This document shows positions 16,098-25,247 of a DNA stretch of 64,000 nt, piece after piece. Made by a program: the position numbers and the translations under genes. Position 1 is the stretch's first letter. Each line of letters begins with the position of its first letter. Below the pieces are notes generated by a model that had not been told where the DNA came from, made no database searches, and saw only the letters and a list, made by a program, of their open reading frames with translations. The stretch covers positions 1-64,000 of the forward strand of contig NZ_JBDOQU010000015.1 in NCBI RefSeq assembly GCF_039839375.1. The letters run 5' to 3'. Source of the DNA: JBDOQU01 sp039839375 (GTDB taxonomy: Bacteria > Pseudomonadota > Alphaproteobacteria > DSM-16000 > Inquilinaceae).

Positions 16098-16523
16098 TTA
16101 TTTGTCGGGCTTTTTCCCGGTCTCGTCCAGCATGGCTGCGATGCGCCTGTTGATGATGTCGGCGGCCTCCGCATTGGATTTGGCCAGCATCTCCGACAGT
16201 TCGCGCATGCCGGCGAGGGTTCGTTCGAACGACGCCTTCGTGAGGTCGGCCTGTTTGGCGACCTTGGCTTCCGGCGTGCCGGCGGTCGCGAACTCCGCAA
16301 CTGAGGCGGTCATGTCCTCCACCGCCCGGCGCATGATCTCCACGTGGCGGCGGGCGACCTCCTGCATTCCTTCCATCGCGCGCTGGTTGGCGGCGGTCAG
16401 CGCCTCGACATTCTTGCGCTGAGCCGTCATCACGGCCTCCGCATCCATGCCGGGCATGCGAAAATCACCCATCATCCGGGTCACGTCGAAATCCCAGAAG
16501 GGCGCGCTCTGCTTCGTGGCCAT
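16098..16523 (-). CDS. phasin family protein
   Basis: A 141-aa amphipathic helical protein with the phasin core (QRKNVEALTAANQRAMEGMQ around 35-54 and later EMLAKSNAEAADIINRR). Phasins coat polyhydroxyalkanoate granules and control their size. No PHA synthase is in this window. The C-terminus is lysine-rich. It is probably co-transcribed with the TetR-like gene 13 bases upstream, which could link its expression to that regulator. Confidence 0.9.
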   Translation of the reverse strand: MATKQSAPFWDFDVTRMMGDFRMPGMDAEAVMTAQRKNVEALTAANQRAMEGMQEVARRHVEIMRRAVEDMTASVAEFATAGTPEAKVAKQADLTKASFERTLAGMRELSEMLAKSNAEAADIINRRIAAMLDETGKKPDK

Positions 16524-16536
16524 CCTTCGATGCTCC

Positions 16537-17157
16537 TCAGATCGAGATGTCGGCGGAATCCTGCGGGTTTTGGGGGGCGGATTTGCGGGGGCGGGCTTCC
16601 AGGCTGTTGGCGACCCGTTCCGCCTGCTCCAGCCGCCGGTCGAGCGTCGCCATGGTGCGGGCCATGTCCTCGGTATCGTCGTCGAGCCAGGTCCGCAGGA
16701 CCAGGAGATAAAGCACGCCCAGCGCCCGGACCTTCGCCCGACCGCGCATTCCGGTCGCCGGGATCGCGGAGGCTTCGAGCATCCAGCGCATCGACCGTTC
16801 GAACTGCGGCTGGAGGCACAGCGCCGTCATCGGATCGTGGCGCATGTCGCGCATCATCGCCTTGACGCCCGGCCCGTAGCCGTTCAGCGCGTCCAGCCTG
16901 CGCATCATGGCGTCGAACAGCCGGTCGCGGGGGCTGTCCTCCAGGTCCGGCTCCACCTCCAGCACCGCCTCGTCGACCAGCCGGCTCAGCCCCGCGGCGA
17001 GCGCCGGCTTGCTGGCGTAATGGCGGTAGAGTTCGGCCATCGGCACCCCGGCGGCCCTGGCGACGTCGGCCAGTTGCATCTGCCGCCAGCCGCGCTCCGC
17101 CGTCTGCTCCATCGCGACCTTGAGGATGTACGCCGGGATGTCTGCCTTCTTCACCAT
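16537..17157 (-). CDS. TetR-family regulator with COQ9-like C-terminal region
   Basis: The N-terminal 50 residues are a TetR-type helix-turn-helix (TAERGWRQMQLADVARAAGV, then YRHYASKPALAAGL). The C-terminal region (VLYLLVLRTWLDDDTEDM, ATLDRRLEQAERV) resembles the lipid-binding C-terminus of COQ9, a TetR-fold protein without DNA-binding function. The protein could therefore be a true repressor, perhaps of the phasin gene 13 bases downstream, or a COQ9-like lipid protein. ATG at 17157 was chosen because homologous sequence begins there. The frame stays open upstream without similarity. Confidence 0.78.
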   Translation of the reverse strand: MVKKADIPAYILKVAMEQTAERGWRQMQLADVARAAGVPMAELYRHYASKPALAAGLSRLVDEAVLEVEPDLEDSPRDRLFDAMMRRLDALNGYGPGVKAMMRDMRHDPMTALCLQPQFERSMRWMLEASAIPATGMRGRAKVRALGVLYLLVLRTWLDDDTEDMARTMATLDRRLEQAERVANSLEARPRKSAPQNPQDSADISI

Positions 17158-17242
17158 CGCTGGACCGTCGGCATGCCGTTGAGAGGAGAGTTCTCCCCAA
17201 TCATATGGGAAGGGCGACCCGGTTGACCACCGGGCAAGGTCG

Positions 17243-18046
17243 TCAGGAGGCGAGTTCGCGGGATCGCCGCGTCGCCGCCGCGATGGCGCTGTCGAAGAGA
17301 GGCTGCACGCCATCCTCCGCCATCAGCACCTCCAGCGCCGCCTGGGTGGTGCCGTTCGGGCTGGTGACGTTCCGGCGCAGCGTGCCGGCCGGTTCGGAAG
17401 ACGCCTCTGCCAGCGCCCCCGCCCCGATCACGGTCTGGCGCGCCAGCCGTTCGGCGAGGTCGCCCGGCAGGCCGGAGGCCCGTCCGGCCGCCGCCAGCGT
17501 CTCTATCAGCAGGAAGACATAGGCCGGCCCGCCGCCGGAAAGCGCCGTGACGGCATCGATCAGCCCTTCATCCTCCACCCATTCGACCGCGCCGGCCGCC
17601 GCCATCAGACGGCCGCACAGCGCGCGCTGACCGGGATCGACGGCGGGCGAGGAGACGAGGACGGAGATTCCCTTGCCGATCGCGGCGGGCGTGTTCGGCA
17701 TGGCCCGAACGATGGCGGAACCATCCCCCAGCGCGCCGGTGAAGAAGCCGATCGTCTTGCCGGCCGCGATCGACAGGAAAACCGCGCGTCCGCCGGCGAA
17801 GCGGCGATAGGCGGGAAGGATGTCCGCCATCGCCTGCGGCTTGACGGCGAAGACGATGCAGGCGGGATCGAGATCGGCGGGGATATCTTCCGCCGAATCC
17901 ACCCTGAGGATCGCCGGATGATCGGGGACTGAATCCTGATAGGGTTCGACCACGCAGACGCGGCCCGCCACGCCGGCCTTCAGCCAGCCTTCCAGAAGGG
18001 CGCCGCCCATCTTCCCGCAGCCGACGAGCAGCACCGTATCTGACAT
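17243..18046 (-). CDS. proC: pyrroline-5-carboxylate reductase
   Basis: Final step of proline synthesis: NAD(P)H-dependent reduction of 1-pyrroline-5-carboxylate. The Rossmann start is LLVGCGKMGGAL (about 6-17). VRAMPNTPAAIGKG near residue 115 and the C-terminal signature TALSGGGPAYVFLLIE with LRRNVTSPNGTTQAAL are diagnostic. Length of 267 aa is typical. It follows ybjN by 10 bases, probably in one transcript with ybjN and perhaps ubiK. Confidence 0.97.
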   Translation of the reverse strand: MSDTVLLVGCGKMGGALLEGWLKAGVAGRVCVVEPYQDSVPDHPAILRVDSAEDIPADLDPACIVFAVKPQAMADILPAYRRFAGGRAVFLSIAAGKTIGFFTGALGDGSAIVRAMPNTPAAIGKGISVLVSSPAVDPGQRALCGRLMAAAGAVEWVEDEGLIDAVTALSGGGPAYVFLLIETLAAAGRASGLPGDLAERLARQTVIGAGALAEASSEPAGTLRRNVTSPNGTTQAALEVLMAEDGVQPLFDSAIAAATRRSRELAS

Positions 18047-18056
18047 GGATCGGCCC

Positions 18057-18560
18057 TCAGGCTTCGGCGACGGTGTCCAGGATCGCGGCGGTCACCGCTT
18101 CGGAGGCCGACCGGCCGCCCGCCACGACGAAGTCGAAGGCCGGATAGAACCGCTCGCATTCCGACAGGGCGATGTCGACGAGGTCCTCCAGCATCTCCAC
18201 GCTGGCGCCCTGATGGCCGCGCAGCAGGGTGGTGTGGCGGAACATCGGCACGCTTTCGTCGCTGTCGACGTCGAAATGGCCAAGCCACATGCGTTCGTTG
18301 ATGGTGGCCAGAAGCTCATACGCTGCCGGCCGCCGATCCTCCGGCACCTTCATGTCGAACTGGCAGGAGAACTGCATCGCGCTGATCTCGTCCTGCCAGA
18401 AGAAGAAGAGCCGGTAACTGCACCAGCGACCCGCGACCTCCACCAGCATCTCGTCATGGCTGGACCGTTCGAACGCCCAGTCGTTCGCCAGCACGATCTC
18501 TTCCATGATGTCGAGCGGGTTCTGCGTGAAGTCGGTGCTTTCAACGGAGACAACCGTCAT
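18057..18560 (-). CDS. YbjN domain-containing protein
   Basis: The 167-aa product matches alphaproteobacterial YbjN/TY3-type proteins: IMEEIVLANDWAFERS near residue 20, SYRLFFFWQDE near 45, FDMKVPEDRRPAAYELLATI and NERMWLGHFDVD in the middle. The fold is chaperone-like (type III secretion chaperone fold); the cellular role is unclear. The start at 18560 has AAGGAGGG ten bases upstream and replaces a longer open frame. The association with proC and ubiK is a conserved alphaproteobacterial neighbourhood. Confidence 0.9.
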   Translation of the reverse strand: MTVVSVESTDFTQNPLDIMEEIVLANDWAFERSSHDEMLVEVAGRWCSYRLFFFWQDEISAMQFSCQFDMKVPEDRRPAAYELLATINERMWLGHFDVDSDESVPMFRHTTLLRGHQGASVEMLEDLVDIALSECERFYPAFDFVVAGGRSASEAVTAAILDTVAEA

Positions 18561-18775
18561 GCTGCAATGCCCTCCTTCGTGGGCGCTTTCGCGCGGGCGA
18601 CCCGTCCCATATTCCCTAGCCCTGCTTCCATGCCTAGATTTCGGAAATCGTCGAAACCTAGTGGATTGCGAATATCGGGCCACCACTGGAAGTACGGTGT
18701 CACAGGACCGCCGCGTCACGCAACTGCATTTAAACTGAATAATGTGACCGATCGGTGAATTTCCGCCGTCGCCAA

Positions 18776-19123
18776 TCAGGCATCGGGGGCTTTCTTGTGG
18801 GCGGCGGGCTTGCGAGGGGCGGTCCTCCCGGCAGTCGTCTTCCCCGCCGCCTTCCTGGCCGGAGCGGGCGACTTCGCGGCGGCCAGCCTTGATTCCAGAT
18901 CGGCCACACGGCGTTCCAGCGTCTCCTGCTCTTCCCGCGCCTTCGCGGCCATGGCGCGAACGACCTCGAACTCCTCGCGGCTGACGACGTCCATGCGCGC
19001 CAGCACACGCTCCAGCCGCTGGCGCATCTGGGCTTCCATCTCGTCGCGCACGCCGAACACCGTTCCCATGGCGCCAGACGCGACACGGGCCAGGTCGTCA
19101 AGCAGCTTGCTGTCCACCTGCAT
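18776..19123 (-). CDS. ubiK: BMFP/UbiK-type accessory factor
   Basis: A 115-aa coiled-coil protein. The core runs from DDLARVASGAMGTVFGVRDE through RVLARMDVVSREEFEVVRAM to LERRVADLESRLAAA, the membrane-fusogenic (BMFP/COG2960) domain that in UbiK helps late ubiquinone biosynthesis. The C-terminal 35 residues form a Lys/Ala/Pro-rich tail. ubiG is elsewhere in the window (44526). It diverges from lgt. The symbol follows the family; function in this organism is inferred. Confidence 0.85.
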   Translation of the reverse strand: MQVDSKLLDDLARVASGAMGTVFGVRDEMEAQMRQRLERVLARMDVVSREEFEVVRAMAAKAREEQETLERRVADLESRLAAAKSPAPARKAAGKTTAGRTAPRKPAAHKKAPDA

Positions 19124-19311
19124 CGAACTATCCTCGAACTCTACGAATGGCCGGCACTATGCCGGGACCGCCATCGCGTTGCAACACGCGCCCTCGACCG
19201 CCTATAAGGCGCATGGGAGGACCGATAATCAGGACGTGGGGCGTCGGAAGCCCGATGTCATCTTCTATCGTGTATCCCCGAGCCCGATCGTTCACGCGCC
19301 AAAGGCCCCCG

Positions 19312-20133
19312 ATGACCGGCATTCCCTTCCCAGACATCGATCCGATCGCCCTCCAGATCGGCCCGTTCGCGATCCGCTGGTATGCGCTGGCCTATCTGGT
19401 CGGGTTCCTCGCGGGCTGGCGCTACTGCCTCCATCTGGCGCGGCTGACGCCGTTCCGGCCCCACCGCGCCGATCTGGACGACTACCTCACCTGGGCGGTC
19501 GTCGGCACCATCCTGGGCGGGCGGGTCGGCTATGTGCTGTTCTACAACCTGCCCTACTATCTGGAGAGCCCGCTGGCCGCGCTGCGCGTCTGGGAGGGCG
19601 GGATGTCCTTCCATGGCGGGATGCTGGGCGTGATCCTGGCGCTGATCCTGTTCGCGCTGAAGCGCGGCTTCTCCCCCTTCGCGCTGGGCGACGTGATCGC
19701 GGCGGCGGCGCCGATCGGCCTGTTCTTCGGGCGCATCGCCAATTTCGTGAACGCGGAGCTGTGGGGCAGGACGACCGACCTGCCCTGGGGCGTGGTCTTC
19801 CCCGGCGCCGGCCCCCTGCCCCGCCATCCGAGCCAGATCTACGAGGCCATCCTGGAAGGGCTGGTGCTGTTCCTGGTGCTGCTCTACCTGGCGCACCGGA
19901 AGGATATCCGCGCCCGCCCCGGCATCGTCGGCGGAACCTTCCTGATCGGCTACGGAATCTGCCGCTTCCTGGTGGAATTCGTGCGGGAGCCGGACGCGCA
20001 GCTCGGCTTCCTGTGGTTCGGCGCGACCATGGGGCAGCTTCTGTCCCTGCCCATGATCGCCGTCGGCATTGTCTTCATCTGGCGGGCGATGCGACGGCCG
20101 CCGCTGACGGAAACGGCTTCGGCGGCGGCATGA
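19312..20133 (+). CDS. lgt: prolipoprotein diacylglyceryl transferase
   Basis: Inner-membrane enzyme that transfers diacylglycerol from phosphatidylglycerol to the lipobox cysteine of prolipoproteins. It has seven predicted helices, the HGGMLGVILAL motif, the Lgt signature GRIANFVNAELWGR and RHPSQIYEA. ATG at 19312 gives MTGIPFPDIDPIALQIG, the family N-terminus; the open frame upstream is not homologous. The last codon overlaps midA (ATGA), so the two are translationally coupled. A likely client in this window is the MltA lipoprotein. Confidence 0.96.
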   Translation: MTGIPFPDIDPIALQIGPFAIRWYALAYLVGFLAGWRYCLHLARLTPFRPHRADLDDYLTWAVVGTILGGRVGYVLFYNLPYYLESPLAALRVWEGGMSFHGGMLGVILALILFALKRGFSPFALGDVIAAAAPIGLFFGRIANFVNAELWGRTTDLPWGVVFPGAGPLPRHPSQIYEAILEGLVLFLVLLYLAHRKDIRARPGIVGGTFLIGYGICRFLVEFVREPDAQLGFLWFGATMGQLLSLPMIAVGIVFIWRAMRRPPLTETASAAA

Positions 20134-21200
20134 ATCCGCTGGCCGATCTGCTGCGCCGGCGGATCGCGCATGACGGCCCGGTCAGCGTGGCCGACTTCAT
20201 GGCGACGGCGCTGGGCCATCCTGCCCATGGCTATTACGCCACCCGGGATCCGTTCGGCGTCGCAGGCGATTTCACCACCGCGCCGGAGATCAGCCAGATG
20301 TTCGGGGAGCTGATCGGCCTCTGGTGCGCCGATCTCTGGGTCCGGATCGGCCGCCCCGCGCCGGTCAGGCTGGTGGAGCTGGGGCCGGGGCGCGGGACGC
20401 TGATGGCCGACGCGCTGCGCGCCGCCCGGAGTCTCCCCGGATTCCGGGAGGCGATCGCGGTGCATCTGGTGGAGACGAGCCCAACGCTTCGGGAAAGGCA
20501 GGCCGAAACGCTGCCCGACGCCGGCCCGACCTGGCACGACCGCTTCGACGAGGTCCCGGACGGTCCGGCGCTGGTCATCGCGAACGAGCTTTTCGACGCG
20601 CTGCCGATCCGCCAATTCCAGATGACCGACCGGGGCTGGCGGGAGCGGCTGGTAGCCTGGGACGAAAAGGAAAGCGCCTTCGCCTTCGCGCTTTCGGCCC
20701 AGGCCGATCCCGCCGCCGCGCTGATCGCGGCCTCCGGCCCGCCGGGGACGATCGCGGAGATCTGCCCGGCCGGCCTGTCGCTGGCGACAGGCATCGCGGA
20801 AAGGATCGGAAGCCGGAGCGGCGGGGCGATCGTCATCGATTACGGCCATGGCGGCGGGACGGGCGACAGTTTCCAGGCGGTGCGCGGCCATGCCTTCGTC
20901 GACCCGCTGGCCGATCCGGGAGAGGCCGATTTGACCGCTCATGTCGATTTCGGCGCGCTCGCCAGCGCCGCGCGCCAGACCGCAGCCCGGACCTTCGGGC
21001 CCATCACCCAGCGCGCCTTCCTGGAGGCGCTGGGCATCCGGGAGCGGGCGCATATCCTGTCGGCCAACGCTTCGCCCGCCCAACGCCGGGCGATCCAGAG
21101 CGGGCTCGACCGCCTGACCGGCCCCGACGCCATGGGCAACCTGTTCAAGGCGCTGGCCATCGTCCATCCCGACGCCGGAACGCCCGCCGGCTTCACCTGA
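20130..21200 (+). CDS. SAM-dependent methyltransferase, NDUFAF7/MidA family
   Basis: The 356-aa protein carries the family start MNPLADLLRRRI, DFMATALGHPAHGYYATRDP, FTTAPEISQMFGE and a motif I VELGPGRGTLM near residue 88. ANELFDALPIRQF near 152 is another family signature. Mitochondrial NDUFAF7 methylates an arginine of complex I subunit NDUFS2; bacterial members are thought to do the same, though that is inference. It is coupled to lgt by a four-base overlap, and pgeF follows after 13 bases. Confidence 0.93.
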   Translation: MNPLADLLRRRIAHDGPVSVADFMATALGHPAHGYYATRDPFGVAGDFTTAPEISQMFGELIGLWCADLWVRIGRPAPVRLVELGPGRGTLMADALRAARSLPGFREAIAVHLVETSPTLRERQAETLPDAGPTWHDRFDEVPDGPALVIANELFDALPIRQFQMTDRGWRERLVAWDEKESAFAFALSAQADPAAALIAASGPPGTIAEICPAGLSLATGIAERIGSRSGGAIVIDYGHGGGTGDSFQAVRGHAFVDPLADPGEADLTAHVDFGALASAARQTAARTFGPITQRAFLEALGIRERAHILSANASPAQRRAIQSGLDRLTGPDAMGNLFKALAIVHPDAGTPAGFT

Positions 21201-21213
21201 CAGCGGACCATCC

Positions 21214-21981
21214 ATGATCCAGCACCCGACATTGAGCGCCCGGAACGGAATCCGCCACGGCTTCTTCACCCGCCGCAACGGCTTCTCGACCGGCCTCTAC
21301 GAGTCGCGGAACTGCGGTTTCGGATCGGACGATTCGGCGGAGAACGTCGCCCGGAACCGCGCGGCCTGCATGACCCGGCTATCCGGGGATTCGGCCGAAC
21401 TCGTCACCGTCCACCAGACCCACAGCGCGGATGTGGCGGTGGTCGAGTCGCCGTGGCCGCACGCCGACGCCCCCCGCGCCGACGCTCTGGTCACCGACCG
21501 GCCGGGCATCGCGCTGGGCATCCTGACCGCCGATTGCGCCCCCGTCCTGTTCGCCGACAGCGAAGCCGGAATCATCGGCGCGGCCCATGCCGGGTGGAAG
21601 GGCGCGCTGGGCGGCGTGACCGACGCGACACTCGACGCCATGGCCGGGCTGGGCGCGAAGGCCGAACGGATCGTCGCCGTCATCGGCCCCCGGATCGGCG
21701 CGGACAGCTATGAGGTGGGGCCGGAATTCCGCGAGCGGTTCGTGGCCGACGACGCCGCGAACGAACGCTTCTTCGCCCCCTCCCCCCGCGCCGGGCATCT
21801 CCTCTTCGATCTCGGCTTCTACATCGCCGGCAGGCTGGAGCAAGCAGGCGTGGGAGAGATCGCGCTTTCCAGCCACGACACGCTGAAGGAGGAGGATCTC
21901 TTCTTCAGCTACCGCCGGTCCTGCCTTCGCGGCGAAGGCGACTATGGCCGGGGGCTGTCGGCGATCCTGCTGGAGGAATAG
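21214..21981 (+). CDS. pgeF: peptidoglycan editing factor PgeF (laccase-domain protein)
   Basis: The metal/active-site trio of the family is visible: H70 in VHQTHS, C108 in TADCAP and H125 in AAHAGWKG. PgeF/YlmD proteins remove wrongly incorporated residues from peptidoglycan stems, and multicopper-independent purine nucleoside activity has been reported for relatives. Length of 255 aa is normal. It is the third gene of lgt-midA-pgeF and ends three bases before a 21-aa membrane ORF. Confidence 0.94.
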   Translation: MIQHPTLSARNGIRHGFFTRRNGFSTGLYESRNCGFGSDDSAENVARNRAACMTRLSGDSAELVTVHQTHSADVAVVESPWPHADAPRADALVTDRPGIALGILTADCAPVLFADSEAGIIGAAHAGWKGALGGVTDATLDAMAGLGAKAERIVAVIGPRIGADSYEVGPEFRERFVADDAANERFFAPSPRAGHLLFDLGFYIAGRLEQAGVGEIALSSHDTLKEEDLFFSYRRSCLRGEGDYGRGLSAILLEE

Positions 21982-21984
21982 GCG

Positions 21985-22050
21985 ATGCCCTACATGGTGA
22001 TGCTGATCGTCTTCTGCGTCCTGGGACTGATGGTGAGCTGCGTGCTGTGA
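21985..22050 (+). CDS. possible 21-aa membrane micro-protein
   Basis: ATG at 21985 opens MPYMVMLIVFCVLGLMVSCVL, almost entirely a single transmembrane helix with two cysteines. A good Shine-Dalgarno (GGAGG at 21972-21976) lies eight bases upstream, inside the end of pgeF, so it would be translated from the pgeF message. It is too short for standard gene callers. The alternative is chance, since only 22 codons are open. Confidence 0.4.
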   Translation: MPYMVMLIVFCVLGLMVSCVL

Positions 22051-22171
22051 AGGAAGCGCGGCCGGCGTTCGGCGCGGTCTACGACATTTACATGTCCAAG
22101 GACCGCTGATATATGACCCGCGCCTCTCTTCGACCGCCCGCGCGATTCCAGCAAATGAACGGCCACAGCCA

Positions 22172-23107
22172 ATGAAAATCCTCGCTTGCAACAGCAACCG
22201 GCCGCTGAGCGAGGCGATCTCCGCATATCTCCAGACCCCGTTGACCAAGGCGTCGATCCGGCGCTTCGCCGACATGGAGGTGTTCGTCGAGATCCTGGAG
22301 AATGTGCGCGGCGAGGATGTGTTCGTCATCCAGTCGACCAGCTATCCCGCCAACGACAACCTGATGGAGCTGCTGGTCACGATGGACGCGCTGCGGCGCG
22401 GATCGGCCCGGCGGATCACGGCGGTCCTGCCCTATTACGGCTATGCCCGCCAGGACCGGAAGACCGGCCCGCGCACCCCCATCTCCGCCAAGCTTGTCGC
22501 CAATCTGATCACCCAGGCCGGGGCCGACCGCGTGCTGACGCTGGACCTCCATGCCGGGCAGATCCAGGGCTTCTTCGACATCCCGCTGGACAACCTCGTC
22601 GCCGGGCCGGTGTTCGTGAAGGACATCAAGGAACGGCAGAACGGGGACGACGACCTCGTCATCGTGTCGCCCGACGTGGGCGGCGTGGTGCGCGCCCGCG
22701 CCATCGCCAAGCGGCTGGACGCCGACCTGGCCATCATCGACAAGAGGCGCGAACGCGCCGGCGTGTCGGAGGTGATGAACATCATCGGCGATGTGGAAGG
22801 CCGGGTCTGCATCCTGGTCGACGACATCGTCGACAGCGCCGGCACGCTGTGCAACGCCGCCGTGGCGCTGAGCGAGGCGGGGGCGAAGTCCGTTTCGGCC
22901 TATGTCACCCATGGCGTGCTGTCCGGCGGCGCCGTCGCCCGCGTGGCCGCCTCGCCGCTTCATGAGCTGGTGACGACGGATTCGATCCTGGCGACCGAGG
23001 CCGTGCGCGTCGGCCACAACATCCGCCAGTTGACCATCGCGTCGCTGGTCGGCGAGGCGATGAAGCGGATTTCCGAGGAACGCTCCGTCTCCTCCCTTTT
23101 CAATTGA
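22172..23107 (+). CDS. prs: ribose-phosphate pyrophosphokinase
   Basis: Makes PRPP from ribose-5-phosphate and ATP for nucleotide, histidine and tryptophan synthesis. YYGYARQDRK (about 88-97), the LTLDLHAGQIQGFF segment near 128 and the PRPP-binding loop ILVDDIVDSAGTLCNA near 215 are all present. Length is 311 aa. It has its own 120-base upstream gap after the micro-ORF, likely with a promoter. Confidence 0.97.
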   Translation: MKILACNSNRPLSEAISAYLQTPLTKASIRRFADMEVFVEILENVRGEDVFVIQSTSYPANDNLMELLVTMDALRRGSARRITAVLPYYGYARQDRKTGPRTPISAKLVANLITQAGADRVLTLDLHAGQIQGFFDIPLDNLVAGPVFVKDIKERQNGDDDLVIVSPDVGGVVRARAIAKRLDADLAIIDKRRERAGVSEVMNIIGDVEGRVCILVDDIVDSAGTLCNAAVALSEAGAKSVSAYVTHGVLSGGAVARVAASPLHELVTTDSILATEAVRVGHNIRQLTIASLVGEAMKRISEERSVSSLFN

Positions 23108-23243
23108 CGGGGCCTGATCAATTGACGGGCCTGACGGCAGGAGCATCCATCGGCCGGATGCCCATCGGCCCTATGCTTGACTCGACCGCGAAACCCCATA
23201 GAGTTCCGCGCTCTTGAAAGACCCGTTCAATCTGAAGGTTGGC

Positions 23244-25169
23244 ATGGAGAAGGGTGTCGCGATCACGTTGCCCGACGGCAGCGTGCGCAATTTCGACGGT
23301 CCGGTGTCCGGCGCGGAGATCGCGGCGAACATCGCAAAGAGCCTGTCCAAGGCGGCGATCGGCGTCAAAATCGACGGCGCGCTGAAGGATCTGGACACCA
23401 ACATCGCCGACGATTCGTCGGTCGCCATCATCACGCGCCAGTCGCCCGAGGCGCTGGAGCTGATCCGGCACGACGCCGCCCATGTGATGGCCGAGGCCGT
23501 CCAGACGCTCTATCCCGGCACCCAGGTGACGATCGGCCCCGCGATCGACAACGGCTTCTATTACGATTTCGCCCGCGACGAGCCCTTCACGCCCGACGAT
23601 CTGGCGAAGATCGAGGCGAAGATGGCCGAGATCATGGCCCGGAACGAGCCGTTCCGGCGAGAGGAATGGGACCGGCAGGAAGCCATCCGTTTCTTCGAGG
23701 ACCGGGGCGAGAAGTACAAGGCGGAGATCATCCGCGACCTGCCGGAGACGGAGACGATCTCCGTCTACCGCCAGGGCGAATGGCTGGACCTCTGCCGCGG
23801 CCCGCACATGCCGTCGACGGGGCATGTCGGCAAGGGCGTGAAGCTGACCAAGGTGGCCGGCGCCTACTGGCGCGGCGACCACCGGAACGCGATGCTCCAG
23901 CGCATCTACGGCACGGCCTGGCGCGACGAGAAGGAGCTGAACGCCTACCTCACCCAGCTTGAGGAGGCGGAGAAGCGCGACCATCGCCGCATCGGCAAGG
24001 AGATGGATTTGTTCCACCTCCAGGAAGAGGCGGCGGGCAGCGTCTTCTGGCACGCCAAGGGCTGGACGCTGTGGCGGACGCTGGAGAACTACATCCGGGA
24101 CAAGCTGGCGGATGCCGGCTATGACGAAGTCCGGACGCCTCAACTGATCGACAAGTCCCTGTTCCAGGCCTCCGGCCATTGGGACTTCTACGGCGACAAC
24201 ATGTACAAGGTCCGGGTCGACGACGACCGCGTCTTCGGCCTGAAGCCGATGAACTGTCCCGGCCACGTCCAGATCTTCAAGCAGGGGCTGGTCAGCTACC
24301 GCGACCTGCCGATCCGCATGGCGGAGTTCGGCGCCTGCCACCGGAACGAGCCTTCGGGCGCGCTCCACGGCATCATGCGGGTCCGCGCCTTCACCCAGGA
24401 CGACGCGCATATCTTCTGCCGCGAGGACCAGGTGACGCAGGAGGCGGTCGATTACTGCCGGCTGCAGATGCAGGTCTATCGCGATCTGGGTTTCGAGAAT
24501 ATCGACATCAAGCTGGCGCTGCGGCCCGACGACAAGGCCGGCGACGACGAGGTCTGGGACCGGGCGGAGGACGGGCTGCGCCAGGCGCTGCGGGAAGCCG
24601 GCCTGGAGTTCGAGGAACTACCCGGCGAAGGCGCATTCTATGGCCCGAAGGTCGAATTCCACCTGACCGACGCGATCGGGCGGACGTGGCAGTGCGGGAC
24701 GCTGCAACTCGACTTCGTGCTGCCCGAGCGGCTGGACGCCAGCTATATCGCGGAGGACAGCCAGCGCCACCGGCCGGTGATGCTGCACCGGGCGCTACTG
24801 GGATCGATGGAGCGGTTCATCGGCATCCTGATCGAGCATTACGCCGGCCGCTTCCCGCTGTGGCTGGCGCCGGTCCAGGCGGTGGTCGCGACCATCACCA
24901 ACGACGCCGACGCCTATGGCGCGGAGGTGCTGGAGCAGCTTCGCGCGCGGGGAATCAGGGCGGAATTGGACGTCCGGAACGAGAAGATCAACTACAAGAT
25001 CAGGGAACACTCGCTGAAGAAGGTGCCTCTGCTGGTGGTCGTGGGCAACCGGGAGGCCGAACAGCGGACCGTCGCCCTGCGCCGGCTGGGCGGCAAGGAT
25101 CAGGAAATTCTTGCTCTCGACGACGCTGTTTCTACAATTGAAGGTGATGCGCGTTCTCCGCTTGCCTAA
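23244..25169 (+). CDS. thrS: threonine--tRNA ligase
   Basis: Class II synthetase with the full ThrRS layout: TGS domain (residues 1-60), editing domain (HDAAHVMAEAVQ near 73), catalytic core with FGLKPMNCPGHV (zinc cysteine), AEFGACHRNEPSGALHG (motif 2) and MLHRALLGSMERFIG (motif 3), and a C-terminal anticodon domain. The frame opens at a TTG at 23214, but ATG at 23244 gives MEKGVAITLPDG, the expected TGS start. It is followed by infC, 78 bases downstream, a conserved pair. Confidence 0.97.
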   Translation: MEKGVAITLPDGSVRNFDGPVSGAEIAANIAKSLSKAAIGVKIDGALKDLDTNIADDSSVAIITRQSPEALELIRHDAAHVMAEAVQTLYPGTQVTIGPAIDNGFYYDFARDEPFTPDDLAKIEAKMAEIMARNEPFRREEWDRQEAIRFFEDRGEKYKAEIIRDLPETETISVYRQGEWLDLCRGPHMPSTGHVGKGVKLTKVAGAYWRGDHRNAMLQRIYGTAWRDEKELNAYLTQLEEAEKRDHRRIGKEMDLFHLQEEAAGSVFWHAKGWTLWRTLENYIRDKLADAGYDEVRTPQLIDKSLFQASGHWDFYGDNMYKVRVDDDRVFGLKPMNCPGHVQIFKQGLVSYRDLPIRMAEFGACHRNEPSGALHGIMRVRAFTQDDAHIFCREDQVTQEAVDYCRLQMQVYRDLGFENIDIKLALRPDDKAGDDEVWDRAEDGLRQALREAGLEFEELPGEGAFYGPKVEFHLTDAIGRTWQCGTLQLDFVLPERLDASYIAEDSQRHRPVMLHRALLGSMERFIGILIEHYAGRFPLWLAPVQAVVATITNDADAYGAEVLEQLRARGIRAELDVRNEKINYKIREHSLKKVPLLVVVGNREAEQRTVALRRLGGKDQEILALDDAVSTIEGDARSPLA

Positions 25170-25247
25170 AGCGGGGGTGCGTTACCATGTGTTCAACCGA
25201 ACTGCGGTCGAAGACCGTGGCGACATCACTGCGATAGGAGGCTGTTC

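Noticed and set aside
23108..23243. Possible T-box leader before thrS
   Set aside because: No specifier hairpin or T-box sequence is visible, and T-boxes are essentially absent from alphaproteobacteria.
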